The translations under genes and the position numbers were made by a program. Shown here in pieces: positions 44,040 through 57,500 of a stretch of 64,000 nt of DNA. Source of the DNA: Notospermus geniculatus (Eukaryota > Nemertea > Pilidiophora > Heteronemertea > Lineidae); assembly GCA_002633025.1 (NCBI GenBank), contig NMRB01000208.1, positions 457,232-521,231 of the forward strand. Reading direction: 5' to 3'. Position 1 is the first letter of the stretch. The number at the start of each line of letters is the position of its first letter. Below the pieces are notes generated by a model. The model saw only the letters and a list, made by a program, of their open reading frames with translations, was not told the DNA's origin and ran no database searches.

Positions 44040-44304
44040 CGCGTATTCAGGAAAACTCAGGCATAGGAACCATGGTTACCATGGAACCAAAATTTGGAAC
44101 AATCTACCCAACGAGATCAGGGAGGCGAAAAATTATTCCCTCTTCAAGAAATTAATAAAGACTTGGTCTTATGTTCAATATCTTAAATTGTTTTATGTTA
44201 CATGTATATTTTTATGTTCGATATCGGTGAAAGAGCTTCAAAGCTCATGTTCTCATGTACCTTCACATACCGATGAAAATAAAGCTTATTCATTCATTCA
44301 TTCA
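44040..44304 (+). mobile_element. 3' end of a non-LTR retrotransposon (CR1/L2/Jockey-like)
   Basis: The frame reads GTKIWNNLPNEIREAKNYSL then FKKLIKTW, the conserved C-terminal tail of LINE reverse transcriptases, followed by a short 3' region and a tail of ATTC repeats (about 44288-44302), which ends abruptly. Microsatellite-type 3' tails are usual for CR1/L2-related LINEs. The rest is 5'-truncated. Located just upstream of SF3A1 exon 1. Confidence 0.75.
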
Positions 44305-44367
44305 GGATCATTAAAGGCCTACTTCGTTCCATCACAGGGACCTTGCGTGGTCCGAGGGGTACAAGAG

Positions 44368-44524
44368 TTAAGGCCCGAACCCACTGATGCGTTTTCGCGC
44401 AGCGGGAAAACGCACCGGCAGAAAATGCTTTGTTAAAAGGCAGCGGGCCGAGAAAATAACAAAGGATTTGTCGGGCAGTGATGAAACCGCGGCGACAAAA
44501 CGCGACAGTGGGTTCAGGCCTTTA
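44368..44524. mobile_element. AAGGCCYGAACCCACTG MITE
   Basis: Ends TTAAGGCCCGAACCCACTG / CAGTGGGTTCAGGCCTTTA, with inner arms GCGTTTTCGC/GCGACAAAACGC. Non-coding. Confidence 0.75.
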
Positions 44525-45477
44525 TGTAGGATACGGTAAGTAAGGAGGCTACCCCTCCCCGGACCAACCGACGCACCGCGCGCGCCCGTAATTCTTTTAG
44601 CACTGAGTACAAAAGGTGGTACACACTGATTGAAATATGAGCGATTATGAACTCACTGTCCACACTGTGCGACTCGGGATGCGACGCAACATACGACGGG
44701 TATCAGAATATCGCCATCTTCAGGTTCGAGTCATGATCAGAAGTGTGGAAACACTCTTGCAACTTTAGTCGCAAGCGATTAGTGCACGACACAGAACTAT
44801 GTTGGCAGACGATGTCTCCGCCTGGGACCGCCGGAGTGATTATCGGCAGCTGGGAGTCCTGGACGGATTCACATTGCTACGACTACGTCGCATAAACACC
44901 CGATCGTACGGTCCAACGAGGTACCACTTATTGACTGGGAGTCATCACGAACCGCCCGCCATCAATGCGTTTGACATTGGCGCGCATTTTCTCAAAACGA
45001 GGCTTTTGCATTCCGTCGTCTGCGTGTTGTGCAAATGTTTGCTCTAGTTTTGGAAAATAATCGTCACAATCTGTTCTGTTGACAAAGTCAACGACCTGCG
45101 CCGATACGTACGCCATAGTTCAAACTGTGGAATTCATAGCTTCATTCAGCGGATCGAAGCCTAATCATAATCATAAGCATAATCATCACAGCCCGACGGC
45201 GCTTATGATTGGCCGCCTTTCAAATCAGACCATTGAGCAGACGATCTCATGCAGACGATGTGTGGGAACAATCTCGCTCAACATCAATAGTTTGATCCAT
45301 TCGGGCCTTGGGAAATATAGCGCCGACTTTGGTACCATTGCGCACGACTTGTGTTGCCGCGACACAAAGGCGAAGTCCATTGCTGATCTTTATATCACCA
45401 GAATATGGCATTATCACATATCTTCCTCTCATTTTTGTCACTTTAGAGTCAGATCGCTTCGGGATCACAACCAAAAC
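44525..45477. other. MSMO1 upstream region
   Basis: GC-richer than surroundings. A 62-codon ATG-to-stop frame on the minus strand (44928-45116, starting MAYVSAQVVDFVNRTD) is intact, but I recognise no family. A possible splice acceptor GTCACTTTAG at about 45445 precedes the MSMO1 ATG, so a 5' UTR intron is possible. Promoter elements not identified. Confidence 0.4.
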
Positions 45478-47635
45478 ATGGCATCTCCGTCAATTTTGAG
45501 CCCCCTGACCGTGGCGATCGAGTCAGGATTGGCCAACCTACCAGAGAACCCAATCACCACATCGTTTGGACAGCTGTGGACGAGCATGAACGAGAACTTC
45601 ACAAAATTTCAGATTGCGACCTGGGGGTCTGTCATCGTGCATGAGGTGAGATTTGCATACAGTGGGGAGCTGGGATCGCCTGCAGAGTCCGATATTCAGA
45701 CTGCCTAGGCCTTGGCTATGATACCGTTGACCCACATACTATAAAAATATATCTATTTGTGGGCTTACTGCTGAAATTAGGCCTACTTATTATAATATAG
45801 GCCTAAAATTATAATATAATTTTTATTCCACTTTGGCCTACAAGTGAGGCATATTCAATGTCTGATTTGCAACTTTTGACGCTATCCGTATTAGTTTTTT
45901 GCTCTGACCATTTTGTAGCCAAACTGATACGGCCTCTAAATTAGGGAAACCCATACAGATGCTGAGAGGTGTCCCTGATTACAGGGCGTGGATAAAAGGT
46001 GAAATGACCAATTCAGGACTGAAATTCGTTGTCCTTGATAGAGAGCGTCCTCCTGGCAGAGGTATCGACAAAGGGAGGTTCTGTATTTGTGCGAATACCA
46101 TATATACGAAACAGCTACGAACGATACTGACAATAGTCATTCTTCCCTTCTTTCACTCCTTCAGTTCGTCTATTTCGCGGCCTGTCTGCCAGCATTTTTG
46201 TTCCAATTCGTCCCGTTGATGAGACGCTTCAAGATACAAAACGTAAGTTGAAAATCTCCGTCTCTATGAAGACCTCCGCCTAGACGCTGCTGAAACGTCA
46301 CGCCTACCGCGACGGCGGTACCGCGCAGTATAGGTTGCGTTCGGACGGAGAACCAAAGGAATTTATACTGAAAGCCTACATGTAATGCTATGTTGGACAG
46401 ACCATTCCTTCACAGCGATCGTGATTTTGGGGTTCGATTGTTTTTAGGACAAACCAGAAGACAAACAATGGAGATGCTTCCGCGTGCTCATGTTCAACCA
46501 CTTCGTCATCCAAATGCCCCTCATCTTCGGCACGTACATCTTCACCGAATACTTCAATATTCCATACGACTGGGAAAACTTCCCAAGGTGGTGAGTAAAG
46601 TCGGCGAAGTTCGTTTCTGCTCCGCCCTGAGAAACCCAGGCCATTTACGGTCCATCGAGAGATCGTACAATCGGAGAGCGTGGGCCAGCTGAACTCGGGT
46701 TTGCACCGGACTTCCAGGTTTCAGATCCCCTCTCTTTGACAACTGACCGTCATCCAGTGCTGTGTACGGTACTCATGTTTTCTGTTGCCCCGCTGCAGGT
46801 ACGTCCTCGCCGCTCAAATATTCGGCTGCGCAGTGATAGAAGACACTTGGCACTACTTTCTTCACCAGGCTCTCCACGACAAGAGAATTTACAAATACAT
46901 CCACAAAGTCCACCATCACTATCAGGCTCCATTTGGCATGGTTGCTGAATACGCCCATCCAGCCGAGACGATCAGTAAGTTGGTAAAATCAAACCCCGCT
47001 CCTTCGTTGCGTGGCTTTCCCCAAACAATCGCAAAGAATCTTCGACGAGGTGATCTTTACTTGATGCAACGATCTTCCAGCAGTTGAAAAAAGGGTGCCA
47101 TATTTACGACGATTCCTATTAAAAATATCTTTAAATCCGAACTTCTTTGTTCCAGTTCTCGGAATGGGATTCTTCATCGGGATAATGGTGTTCTGTAACC
47201 ACATGGTGCTACTCTGGGCCTGGGTGATCGTCAGGCTGTTTGAGACCATTGACGTCCATAGTGGTTATGACATCCCTTATCTAAACCTGTTCCACCTAAT
47301 TCCATTCTATGCTGGTAAGTTATCGTTTCATCTGTTGTAATCAGTGGAAATCATACTCCGCCTTGTTTTTTTGCGTTGGGCGTGGCGCAAAATGCAGACC
47401 GTGTCGTTTAGTGTGCGACCGTATGCACAAGTGCCAGGCTACTCCTTGTCTAAGGCAGTGTCGTTTCCTTTTCCCCTTTTTTCTAGGTGCCAAATTCCAC
47501 GATTTCCACCATATGAACTTTAACGGTAATTACTCCTCGACCTTCACCTGGTGGGACAAGATATTCGGCACCGACGCCCAGTACAAGGAATACCTGAAGA
47601 AACTGGAAAATCAAAAGGATAAGAAAATGGAATAA
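45478..47635 (+). CDS. MSMO1: Methylsterol monooxygenase 1 (C4-methylsterol oxidase)
   Basis: Six coding exons: 45478-45645, 46165-46242, 46448-46590, 46799-46974, 47156-47314 and 47487-47635. Phases agree and give 290 codons, against about 293 in vertebrates. The product contains [16 protein letters not shown], the DKPE..WRCF loop and the three iron-binding histidine boxes of the fatty acid hydroxylase superfamily: HYFLH (HX3H), HKVHH (HX2HH) and, in exon 6, HDFHH (HX2HH). AEYAHPAET and [10 protein letters not shown], conserved in the family, are present. The C-terminus ends in Lys-rich KDKKME, compatible with ER retrieval. The enzyme is an ER di-iron protein removing C4 methyl groups in sterol synthesis (family knowledge). 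Confidence 0.95.
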
Positions 47636-48017
47636 ATGTATAAATAAATGAACATACAGCATTTGCAGGGCTACCTTCACTGCACACGATGGTGGGTGGA
47701 GGAGGAACCCTTCGGTGATGAAATTTCTGAACGAGTCAGACATTTTTGACAAAATTAGAGATTTGGCATCGGAAAATTGGAATGTACCGGTAGACTTCTT
47801 TTCGAACGAAGGCCGATACCTGTGGCATGATTTTATGAAGGTCTACAGGCCTCTGTCTTTCTGACGACGACGACTGTTTCGTAACGGTCTACAGCTGTGA
47901 TAATCAATTCAGTGACAATTTGACAATCAAAAGGACATTGATCATCTTGTGTTAGGTGATTGTCGATGTAGGCCCTACATGACTGCACTGATTGAATATT
48001 ATTGTACATTTTACGTA

Positions 48018-48023
48018 AATAAA
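48018..48023 (+). terminator. Candidate MSMO1 poly(A) signal
   Basis: AATAAA about 380 bp after the stop. Another AATAAA overlaps the stop codon region (47632-47650), so the site actually used is uncertain. Confidence 0.4.
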
Positions 48024-49094
48024 TGTTTAGGCTAATTTCATGAATATTGTTTGAAGATTTCTTTTTTATCATGGGGAATTCGATGTTTGAAGACTCCTTT
48101 ACCACATTCGTAACACTTCGGGTCTTTCCGCCGTTCTTAACCGATACCTGGAATAGACTGATCCTCTATCCGGTTCGAGGACAGGCGACCAGTCTCGTGC
48201 AGGACCCAAGGCATGCTGACATCAATGGCAGCGCCCAGTGACTTATAAAACTTGCCGAAAAAAAATTCGATTTCTGGTAATCGGAGGGCTAAATCTGTGA
48301 TAAAATTGAGATATTTGGGTGAGCTTGAATATTCCAAATTGTTTATGCTGCCTTTAATCCTGCCAATTCACCCATTTTATGCATAATTCAGTGAAAAATT
48401 AGGATTTCGATCGAGCATGTCGAGTGGGCTTCATCCATGGCTTGTTGGCCTATTTTTGTACATCACTCAGGTCTCAGCCATGTCAGCATGTGCACAACAT
48501 ACACTACATTACATACAGTGTGGGCCAAGGACTAGGATAGGAGGCCTAGGCTATACACATGATGATGAAACCATCATCATATCCATGGGCACAAGATTAG
48601 GCCTATAATAATGAATGATCACAAATTATTTTTTTAGTCACACAGTAGTGCCCTCTCAGGCCTCTGTCTGGCCTCGGACTACTCGATTTACTTCTAGGCC
48701 TACTCTCTGCCACCCTACCTCATGCCCCTCCCTCCCTGCTGTCACCTCACCGACACCGCTGTGCCTGTGCCACTGTGGTCAGTGTAGACTGGTGCATGCC
48801 AGTGACTAGGCTTCCTCAGCTATCTAGACCAATAATAGGCCTACCTACCTTTGTAACTAGGCCTCATCCTTGTAGTAATGCCTGACATGACCATTTCATG
48901 TTGCAGATGGAGCAATAGCCTAGCCCTAGAAGCTCTCGTCTATCGCTGGCGTGAGAGCTAAATCTTAGCTACTACCAGTACTGCTCGAAACCTACAATCG
49001 AACCAATACATAGTGTTAAGTTCATTTCTTCATCTTTCTCACTCTTGCAGGTGAATACCACCATTTGATACTGGGATTTCATTTGAGAGCCAAA
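48024..49094. other. FASTKD4-like gene 5' region
   Basis: No coding exon recognised. A splice acceptor (TCTCACTCTTGCAG) ends at 49050, so at least one non-coding 5' exon lies upstream, position unknown. Confidence 0.45.
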
Positions 49095-52000
49095 ATGATG
49101 CGGGCCTTATCAGTTAAGAAGATTGGCTTCCAGAACCTTTCCACATGGTCCAAATGGTTCCAATCCTGTCGAATCTCCTCGAGAATTGTATTAGTCAAGA
49201 CGGATTCCTCATCTCTCGACATAGCGCAGTGGAATCCACGATTTCATCACTCTCAACAGGAGGAGAATAAAAATGTGTCCCAAATCCTTGCCGTTACACA
49301 TAATCTGTCCTACTTCAGGCCAATACAGAGAAAGAATTCTCAGTTACCAAAACAAGGAAGTTTAGACGTTTTGATGTCCTCTTCAAATTTGTTGAAGAAG
49401 ATTGAGCAGGCATCGGATGTACCAGCCTTGTTGGGTATGCTTGGTTCAGAAAGGGATAACATCTTTGTAGACAACAGAGCAAAACCGAATCTTTTGATCA
49501 ACTGGCTGAAGAGACTGTGCAGTTTGATATCAGAAAAAGGCCTGACTCAGGAAGACTTGGAAATAGTCAAAAACCATGAAAATTTTCAACAGCTTTTGCA
49601 ACAGTTAGATAAAAATATCATGAATATGAAATCACATGATATTACAGACGGTCTTGGTTATCTCTTGGAGATATACCCGGAGGATAATTACACGATTGAA
49701 TCATTTGAGAACCACATACGTTGGTTACTACGTAGGATGTATCTACCTAAAATTGAGAAGGTTCTCATAATGCATGAGAACCACCAGGAGACAACCCTGC
49801 GACAGGATATGTTGAAATTCATTCAAGCAGTTTCGGAGAAACGATGGGGAGAACTCCTGGATCCTGCTGATCTGATAACACTCATGTATGACAAGGAAGA
49901 GAATGTGTCGGACAGATTTATAACAAAAGTTGAGGCGAAGGCACTAGACTTATGCGGACAGATGTCAACGAAAAACCTCTATCGTGTGATATATCATTTG
50001 GCAAAGAAAAAACGACGTAACACGCCACTTCTTCGCGGTGCTATGTATTACCTCAGTTGTCAGCCTCACATCAACCTGATTCCGGTTCATTTAATGAATT
50101 TGCTGTACGCTCTTGCTAGCTTTAAACTGTACCATCCTGCTCTGTTTGAGAAATTAGCAGTGGCTGTCATCGGACAAATACACCATTTTGAACCTCATAT
50201 GGTTAGCAGCGTGCTGACATCTGTTGGTGTGGCAAGATTCCGTCATCCAAAACTTCTGGATACCTTGACTGAATATTTCAGTGAAAATCTGACAACTGTT
50301 ACCCCAAGTGATCTCTCATCTCTTGTGATAACGCTTGCAAACTTGAACTATCAGCCACAGATGTTGTCTGATTGCTTCCCGAAGTTCCTCGCCCACTTGT
50401 GGCCTCTGCAACAATCAAATAAGAAGGCCTGGTTGGATGTTGTGTGGTCGGCTGCTGTATTGAATCGATTAACGTCCGACATGGTCGAGTCTGTGATGAA
50501 ATCTGAATTCTGTGGAGATTTCACAGGTAAGAAAAAAGGCAGTGCAATATACATGTGTATAATGGTGAACAACACAGAATGTTTACTAGTAGTAGGCCTG
50601 CAACTGGGCCAGTCCTGTAATTTCCTTCAACATTGTTCAAGCAAAAGAATCTGTTTATTTTCAGGTATGGACTCCTTCCGAGCCACACCATGTCACCTGA
50701 AACTTGCAAACATCTCCGCCGTTGTCAGATGTGATCTGCCTTCCTACTCCGGACCGAACCTGCCAGATGATTATCTGAAAACAAAAGATTTAACAGTAAG
50801 TGTCTTCTCAGGTACATGTATCTGAAAAATGCAAACAATTTGGCCCCTTTCAGGACCTTAAAATGAGGATTGATAAAACCCTGTAACCTGACTATGCTAC
50901 AGACAGTCCCAAGTGACTGTGGCCATTTCACCAAGAGTGTAGGCAGAGTACAGCTCCGCTCTCTTCCTTCTTCATTTCAGTTTTCAAAGAGAAGTGAACG
51001 ACCTTTTCACACGCAGGTTTTAGAAACGCTCCTGAATATTGCTCCAGGGGAGAAGTATGCTAAAACGAATGTGCTGACACCCTCAGGGTCGACAATCGGT
51101 AAGGAAAATTTTCCACAATATGCCATTTCTCCTGTTGTTATCTTGGGCAATTGACAACCAAAACCTGCTCTTCATTGTCCTACATGTACTATTTCCTTGT
51201 CAATTACAGATGTGGAGTTTATCGTCAACCAACAGGGTGATGTCCAACCGTATGCAGACTACAAACCAGTGTTTGGGGAGGTTGATCCAAATCTGAAGGA
51301 CCTTCCAGATAACATGCATCGGTAAGAGATGGAAAACTAACCTGTTTTTTCTGTGGCATTCTGGAGTCCGTTTTGTGGCAATTCCTCTTCTCTTCTGTCA
51401 TGCTTCACACAGTATCAAATCAAAGCATGAAGACAAGGCAGCTATCATGTAGGAAGCGCCTTTATTCTGAAAGGTCTCATTCCACAGTTTGTACAAGCAT
51501 GGTGTCACTAACCAGTTACCTGAATAACTTTTAAATGAACAACCCTGATACAACGTCTTAAAGCAATTCCTCTCCTCGTAGGATAGCACTACGAGTCAAT
51601 GACTACCAGGACATGACGACATACACCGTTGTCCCAAATGGAGTGAGTGTGATCACGGCCCGCCTTCTCAAGAATTCAGGCTACAAACCTGTGGAGGTGA
51701 GATGACCTTTGCCACTGATACATTCATTTACTGTGGATGTCATTCTTCACAATATTCTTGGTATCTATTATTCTAGACCCCTCACTGTACGCTGAAGATG
51801 GTAATTCAATTTTGTGTTTATTTCCACAAAGTTGCGCGCTTGATATTTGTGATCCGATCTAGCAAAAGTAGGCACAAATCGCAACGGAGAAAAGGGTTAA
51901 TGGCCTTAGAGCCTACAACACAATAGCTGAAATGTACATCTCAATGGGTTGACAATAGTAGTGGACAACATTAGATGAAAATATCCGTTACTAATATCAA

Positions 52001-52233
52001 AAATAGATATTTTTGCTAATATGTAATTATATATTCCTATCATCCATCATACCACAATTGTTGTTAGAAATTCCTCCTATTTCTCATCTTAAAGCGTACA
52101 ATTTCTCTACTTAATAACTCACACTGTCACAATCTTTCTTTTTCAGCTGACCTTCCATGACTTTCCAACCAAAGGAACTGTTGTCAACAAAGTGGCATAC
52201 CTGCAGGGGAAGCTCAGGGAGATGATACAATAG
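49095..52233 (+). CDS. TBRG4: FASTK-domain protein, FASTKD4/TBRG4-like
   Basis: Six coding exons: 49095-50526, 50665-50795, 50981-51098, 51210-51321, 51582-51696 and 52147-52233. Consistent phases give 664 codons. Start chosen at the first of two adjacent ATGs after the acceptor at 49050; the N-terminus is Arg/Lys/Ser-rich as in mitochondrial presequences. The helical-repeat body includes LLRGAMYYLSCQPHIN, LANLNYQP and KAWLDVVWSAAVLNRL; then PSYSGPNLP typical of FASTKD4. The C-terminus (GYKPVELTFHDFPTKGTVVN) is a RAP domain. FASTKD4 stabilises and helps process mitochondrial mRNAs (family knowledge). Assignment to FASTKD4 rather than another FASTKD rests on remembered motif similarity. Confidence 0.88.
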
Positions 52234-52319
52234 ACATTATTCTATTCATTTCACATGTTACATACCTGTACATGTATTTTAATGAATTAGCTGATTGCCA
52301 AACCTGATACGAGAAACTC

Positions 52320-52325
52320 AATAAA
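52320..52325 (+). terminator. FASTKD4-like gene poly(A) signal
   Basis: AATAAA 87 bp after the stop codon, followed by a GT-rich stretch (TGATGTGTGGT). Confidence 0.65.
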
Positions 52326-53026
52326 GAATTTATGATGTGTGGTCAATTATAGCCTGGTACTTTTGTTCATCCACCTGTTGGGTTGGGCCTTGCAAAACAT
52401 TAGTACATGTACTGTTGCGGTGATGAACTGCTGTACTCTTGGGCTACCAGTAGGCCGAACACCGTTGGTTTGGCCAAGTGCCACAGAACACCCTTTACTG
52501 TCATGACAACAAAAGGCGAGTCCTATTAGCTTGCTACACACTATTTCTGGAGTAAAGGAGCAGAAGGAAACCAGAGTGCCCGGAAAAAAGCCAATACCAT
52601 CAAACTACACATGAGACGCAAACAACTCTTTCACATGAAGAATTGGCTTGACTAAAGATGGAACTCGGGGTGTGTCACTCTGACATCACTTGTGACACTC
52701 ATCCAAGCAGCTGAATCGCCGTGTCTTGCCGGCCCGTAACGTTCTTCTCAGTCCATATTTTCCAGTTTAATTCCATCAGTGAGTGAATGGCCATTGGAAA
52801 CTTGCTGAGGAGGCTGACTCAGGTTCGAACCATAAGCTGGGGTAGCCTGAATGGGAAGAGAAGACTACATTGCACAATGTATTGGCAAAAATCACTCAAT
52901 CATTCAGGTGCAGAGAAACACCTGATCTCTCAAAAATTCTGTTACTGATATCAAGGTTCTAATTCATGGGGTAGCGCAGGAGGGGGAGGGGCACATCCTA
53001 GAAGACCACGTTCAGTGTCTAGTGTC
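52326..53026. other. Intergenic with SINE-like fragment
   Basis: 52557-52740 carries GGAAACCAGAGTGCCCGGAA and a TGTGTCACTCTGAC segment resembling the body of SINE family C. No gene supported. Confidence 0.45.
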
Positions 53027-53142
53027 CAGGGGCCTGTTTCATAAAGTGACTTTAAGCTAATGGTACCATTAACTCGAAATGCATTTTCCATTTGGTTAAA
53101 GGTACCATAAGCTTAAAGTCACTTTATGAAACAGGCCCCTGG
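53027..53142. mobile_element. Palindromic GGGGCCTGTTTCATAAAG MITE
   Basis: Arms CCAGGGGCCTGTTTCATAAA.. and ..TTTATGAAACAGGCCCCTGG are near-perfect inverted repeats, with GACTTTAAGCT and AGCTTAAAGTC inside and GGTACC near the centre on both sides. Confidence 0.85.
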
Positions 53143-53280
53143 CCATTATATCCATGGCTGGCACTGGTATACACCGGTATATTACCTCTGCTCTCGGTGG
53201 TAGCGATGCACCTCTTGTCCTCTTGGTACTACCAGCTCCATTGTCTAAAAGAAAATCGCTCGAATGATAACAAGTATGTA

Positions 53281-54196
53281 CATGTACAGTCTTTCAAATA
53301 AGTAAATGGACAGCGTGTTTTTCAAATATCTCCGAGATAAAACAAGATAATTGGATGCGGTTTTCAACATAGTGTGGTATACTTACCTGGTCATATATCT
53401 CATGTATTTGGGTCAACCTAATTTTAACCCTTTGTTATGTAACAGGCTATTTAAAAAAGGTCCAGAAATTAACTTTTTTATTTCTAATTTTTTTCAACAG
53501 ATTTGGCACTGATATGATCAGGTGATTGACATGAAAGACTCTTTGCCAAAAAAATCGGTGAAATCTGCTGTCTTTTTCGTGATATCTCAAAATATCAAAA
53601 TTTGATATTTTTGATATTTTGAGATATTGAATATTGTTTTGCTGTTATTCGCTGCCAGACGTGATAACAAGATGGCTACGAAATTTTCCACGTGTTTCCA
53701 TCACCGAATCAGCAGAAAATATTATGTGAAATCTGGAGGCTGAATAAAGAGGCTGAATATCATGACATTTAAGTGAAAAAAGGATTCAAAAATTGCATAA
53801 ATTATCAAGAGGGAATGAATGCTACCAAATGACTTTAAAAAATGATCGAATATATCAAAATTTCAAAAATCTCAAATTTTGATATTTTGAGATATTACGA
53901 AAACGGAAAAACATTTTCAATATTTTTTTGCGCAGAAACTCTTATTATCAATCACCTCATCACAACACTTTGAATTCTGCTGAAAAAAACTTGAAATAAA
54001 AAAGTTGATTTCTGGACCTTTTTAAAATTGCCTGTTACATAACAAAGGGTTAAAATTAGGTTGACCCAAATACATGAGATATATGACCAAGTAACTATAC
54101 CACACTATGTTGAAAACCGCATCCAATTATCTTGTTTTATCTCGACGATATTTGAAAAACACGCTGTCCATTTACTTATTTGAAAGACTGTACATG
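53281..54196. mobile_element. 916-bp foldback element with arms over 200 bp
   Basis: CATGTACAGTCTTTCAAATA at the left returns inverted at 54177-54196. The outer about 220 bp of each arm pair with few mismatches, and the interior remains roughly palindromic, with GATATTTTGAGATAT words. No open frame of note. A large non-autonomous inverted-repeat element, transcripts of which would form long double-stranded RNA. Confidence 0.85.
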
Positions 54197-54215
54197 CATC
54201 ATCGAGGAAGATGTC

Positions 54216-54373
54216 TAAAGCCCAGCGCACATTTGCGGCAAAACTCAATGCGTTAGGGGTGTCTGTTAAAATCGACTGACCTGGCTGAATGACGAGTCGA
54301 CAGCGTTGGGTCAGTCGACTTTAAAACCTCCCCTAACGCATTGAGTTTTGCAGCAAATGTGCGCTAGGCTTAA
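54216..54373. mobile_element. Palindromic AGCGCACATTTGC MITE
   Basis: CCAGCGCACATTTGC, AACTCAATGCGTTAGGGG and AATCGACTGACC on the left return inverted on the right (GGTCAGTCGACTT, CCCCTAACGCATTGAGTT, GCAAATGTGCGCTAGG). Confidence 0.85.
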
Positions 54374-54527
54374 CACCTGAAACCGTGTCCAACGAAGGTT
54401 AACCGACCCTGAACGGCGTTTGAAGGAGCGAAAAAAAACGTAGGGAGAAAAGCTTCAAAAGACTTTTTGGCGTCTACTGGTACATACTGCCGATACCTCA
54501 AAAACACAATATATACAAGACAGATAC

Positions 54528-57500
54528 CTTGTTGAATTTCACGGAGAGCTGCTGTAATAAGGTGGTTCGTCCCGTAACTTTCCTGCGCTCCACTGTTGTT
54601 GACAGATACAATCATTTGTCTGGGCCTGGACTCCTCGCCCATCTGCAGTAAAGGCATAAATTTTGATACCGGTATTTGTAATGATAAAATAAAGAAACAG
54701 ACAGTACGGTACACCCAAGTGGGGCATGGACGTTTTGACAAATGGATGTTTTGACCGTACATCGAATATAAATACCTCCGTCTTCCCTTGGAGGATTCCC
54801 GACGTCCGCCCAGTGTTCTTTGGCACGAATTAACAAGATCGCCGTTCGCGTCGGCGTTTCGGGGGCTTTGCGAAAACTCTAATGTATAGATAGATGCACG
54901 GAAAAGAACGTGAATTTTATACTTTTTAGTGCGCAGGGACCAACGACCTCAAAACTATTAACAATAACAGAAGAACTTCGGTCTGAGTCAATACCACTGA
55001 TTTATCAAATAACTGATTGCCTTGTAACATTTTGCCTTAAATTTGTACATGTTCAGGTACATGTGTACATGTACCTACCTTTCCAGATGGCGCCAATTCG
55101 AACTTGACTCTGTTCTGTTCGTGGAACACGTCAAGCGTGAAATCCAGCGTGTCCTTAAGATTGTATTCGATATATTTCACCTCATCGAAATTCTGTCCAA
55201 ATTCGGACAGCTTTAGTGTTTTTGCCTGAAGGAATAAACAAAAATATTCTAGACCCAGGTACACATTGCTGAGAATTTCCTTTGTACGGTATTTGATTAT
55301 ACACTGTCTACACTTAATTTAATTTCAATTTTTTTTAAAATTCTAAAATGTCTACATGTTGTAGCCACATATTTCTTGGGGTGACGGCTGGTGGTTGGTT
55401 TTGGTGTTGGTGGTCACACTCAACAGACACACCTTGCTGTCTTTGTCTCTTGTGCCAGTAGAACGCCGTCCATTGCATTTGATGACAGTGTGGATAGGTG
55501 ATAGAGCTTTTCCACATCCGCAGTGTTCTTCTATTGGTAGTGAGTACTGAAACTGAAATTTAGGAATACCAAAATTGATACGATATTTGATATTCTCAAA
55601 CAGGGTCTGGAGCTAAAACAACTGGCCCAAATCGGGATATCCTGCATGATCATATTTCTCCTAGAAAGATTTTCCTAATAGGGCAGAGCAATTGTGCTGT
55701 AGTCCGTTTAGGGGCCACCTGTACCCATCATTATGTAGTACATGCACTCTTTAATTCGCACTATGTTCAAAATACATTTGTATTGGTTCACGTAGTGACC
55801 ATTATTTTCATACCGGTTTTGCCAGATTCACTCTTCGATCGCGCGGTTATTCACATTACCATAACCTGGGCTTCGCACTCACGCAGGAAACTTTCATTGT
55901 GAGGCTGAAGATTGGAAACCAATAAAAACGGATAACCTTCGATAAAGATGGACTTTTAGTGAATAACCTTAATAAGTTAAAAGTAGATATCCATTTGCTG
56001 CTTCGGATTTCTTCTGGGCCCATAATATTCGTTAGTTGACCTAAAAATTGCGTTTAATGCCCAGTGCATTCGCGATATCCAATACATGGCAGAATAACAC
56101 AGGTAGGACGAGCCTATTATTGGAAGGCGTAGGGGTTTCAGGGTTCTTAGGTGTGAATCAACATCACAAACGAATTTGCTGTTTGCGGAATGATACATTT
56201 TGTGGGATAGGGCCTAAAGGTTACAATTACTAGCCGGTTTTTGAGAGAATGTATGAATTATATAATGTAGATAACTCTTATGAATGGCCTATATTTGAAA
56301 ATCAGCACGCCAAGCCTGCCTTCCCTGTGAATGATGAGTCGATCAATACCACGTGGGTGAACAATGCACAAATAATGCTATATAGAGGTACATGTACGTC
56401 GAGTGCCATCGCCTCCTGGATATAGCACTGCCTGGATTCTACTTCTCTGGTGGCAAAACAATGAACTATCCCAGGGCCTCAGAATTTCTAATATGGTAAA
56501 TGAAGTGTCCCATGCTCCTCAATTTCGGTATTTTTTCGACACGAACTTCACTACGTGAACCTTGACGCCACCAGGCTTGTATAAATTTCTATTGTTACCG
56601 ACGGCGAGGTTGATGACTAATTGTATGAATCCAAACTCTACTGCCCCATTTAAAAAATAATCTATTCTATTTATAGGCGAAAAATTCTGTCACAAATCAG
56701 CTGACATCATGGCCAATTGATGTCCATTGTTTCTTTGAGATATCAGTGTCCTTATTCATAAACACACATGTACGATCAATATTATTCCACAATATGAGGA
56801 TCAAAATGGGCTATTTTATTGCCAATCTTCTTCTACCCATCACACCAGAAGCACATGCCTCTATTTTGGGCCCCATATTGTGCAATAATATTGATCGTGT
56901 ATGGGCCGCTTATGTCGAAGCTTGGAGGAATTCCTCCAAGGTCGAAGTGTGGTCCAAATTTTGTACCGGTACTTATCTCATTGTGTTGAACTTGAACAAG
57001 GATAAATGTTTGCAACGATTTGTTTGCTAGTGTAGACTTAAGCTTATGAGGGGCCAATTTTACAAAGGGTGTTTAGCCTAATTAGTGTGTAAATTCATAG
57101 TTATCCAGGTTAAAAAAGTATACATGTAGAGTTTTCGCAAAGCCCCCGAAACGTCAAGCGAACGTCTATATGCTTTTGTTCGGTGCTCTCTTCTTGGTAT
57201 CAAACAATGCCATTGGCGTTCGCGTTGGTGTTTTCGGGGGCTTTGCGAAAACTCCCTATATTGGTTTGCTGCTTGGTCGGCGGTGCTTACCTGCAGGATG
57301 ATCACCCATAGTTAACTTTCCTGTGTCTAACTCCAGGAGGACGAAAGAAAATTGGAACGCTCAAGAAGCCTTGTTTAGAGTTGTTGAACTCTTTTCTATT
57401 ACAGAGTTTAAGAGATCACACGCTAACGATAACGTTTACGTTAACGCTATTTCTTGCATGTATTTTATGTACAAAAAATATCGTTAACGTAAATGTTATC

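Noticed and set aside
43780-44436. 218-codon plus-strand frame as a host gene
   Set aside because: Only the part after about 44040 shows a recognisable motif, that of a LINE reverse-transcriptase tail; the front part has no support.
44928-45116. 62-codon minus-strand frame starting MAYVSAQVVDF as a gene
   Set aside because: Intact but without a recognised family, splice signals or conservation evidence; mentioned only in the MSMO1 upstream entry.
49065-49094. Upstream extension of the FASTKD4-like start
   Set aside because: The extension has no ATG, only a non-standard codon; the first ATG after the splice acceptor is at 49095.
50527-50664. Read-through coding between FASTKD4 exons 1 and 2
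   Set aside because: The frame stays open by chance; GTAAGA donor and TTTTCAG acceptor give a better protein match.
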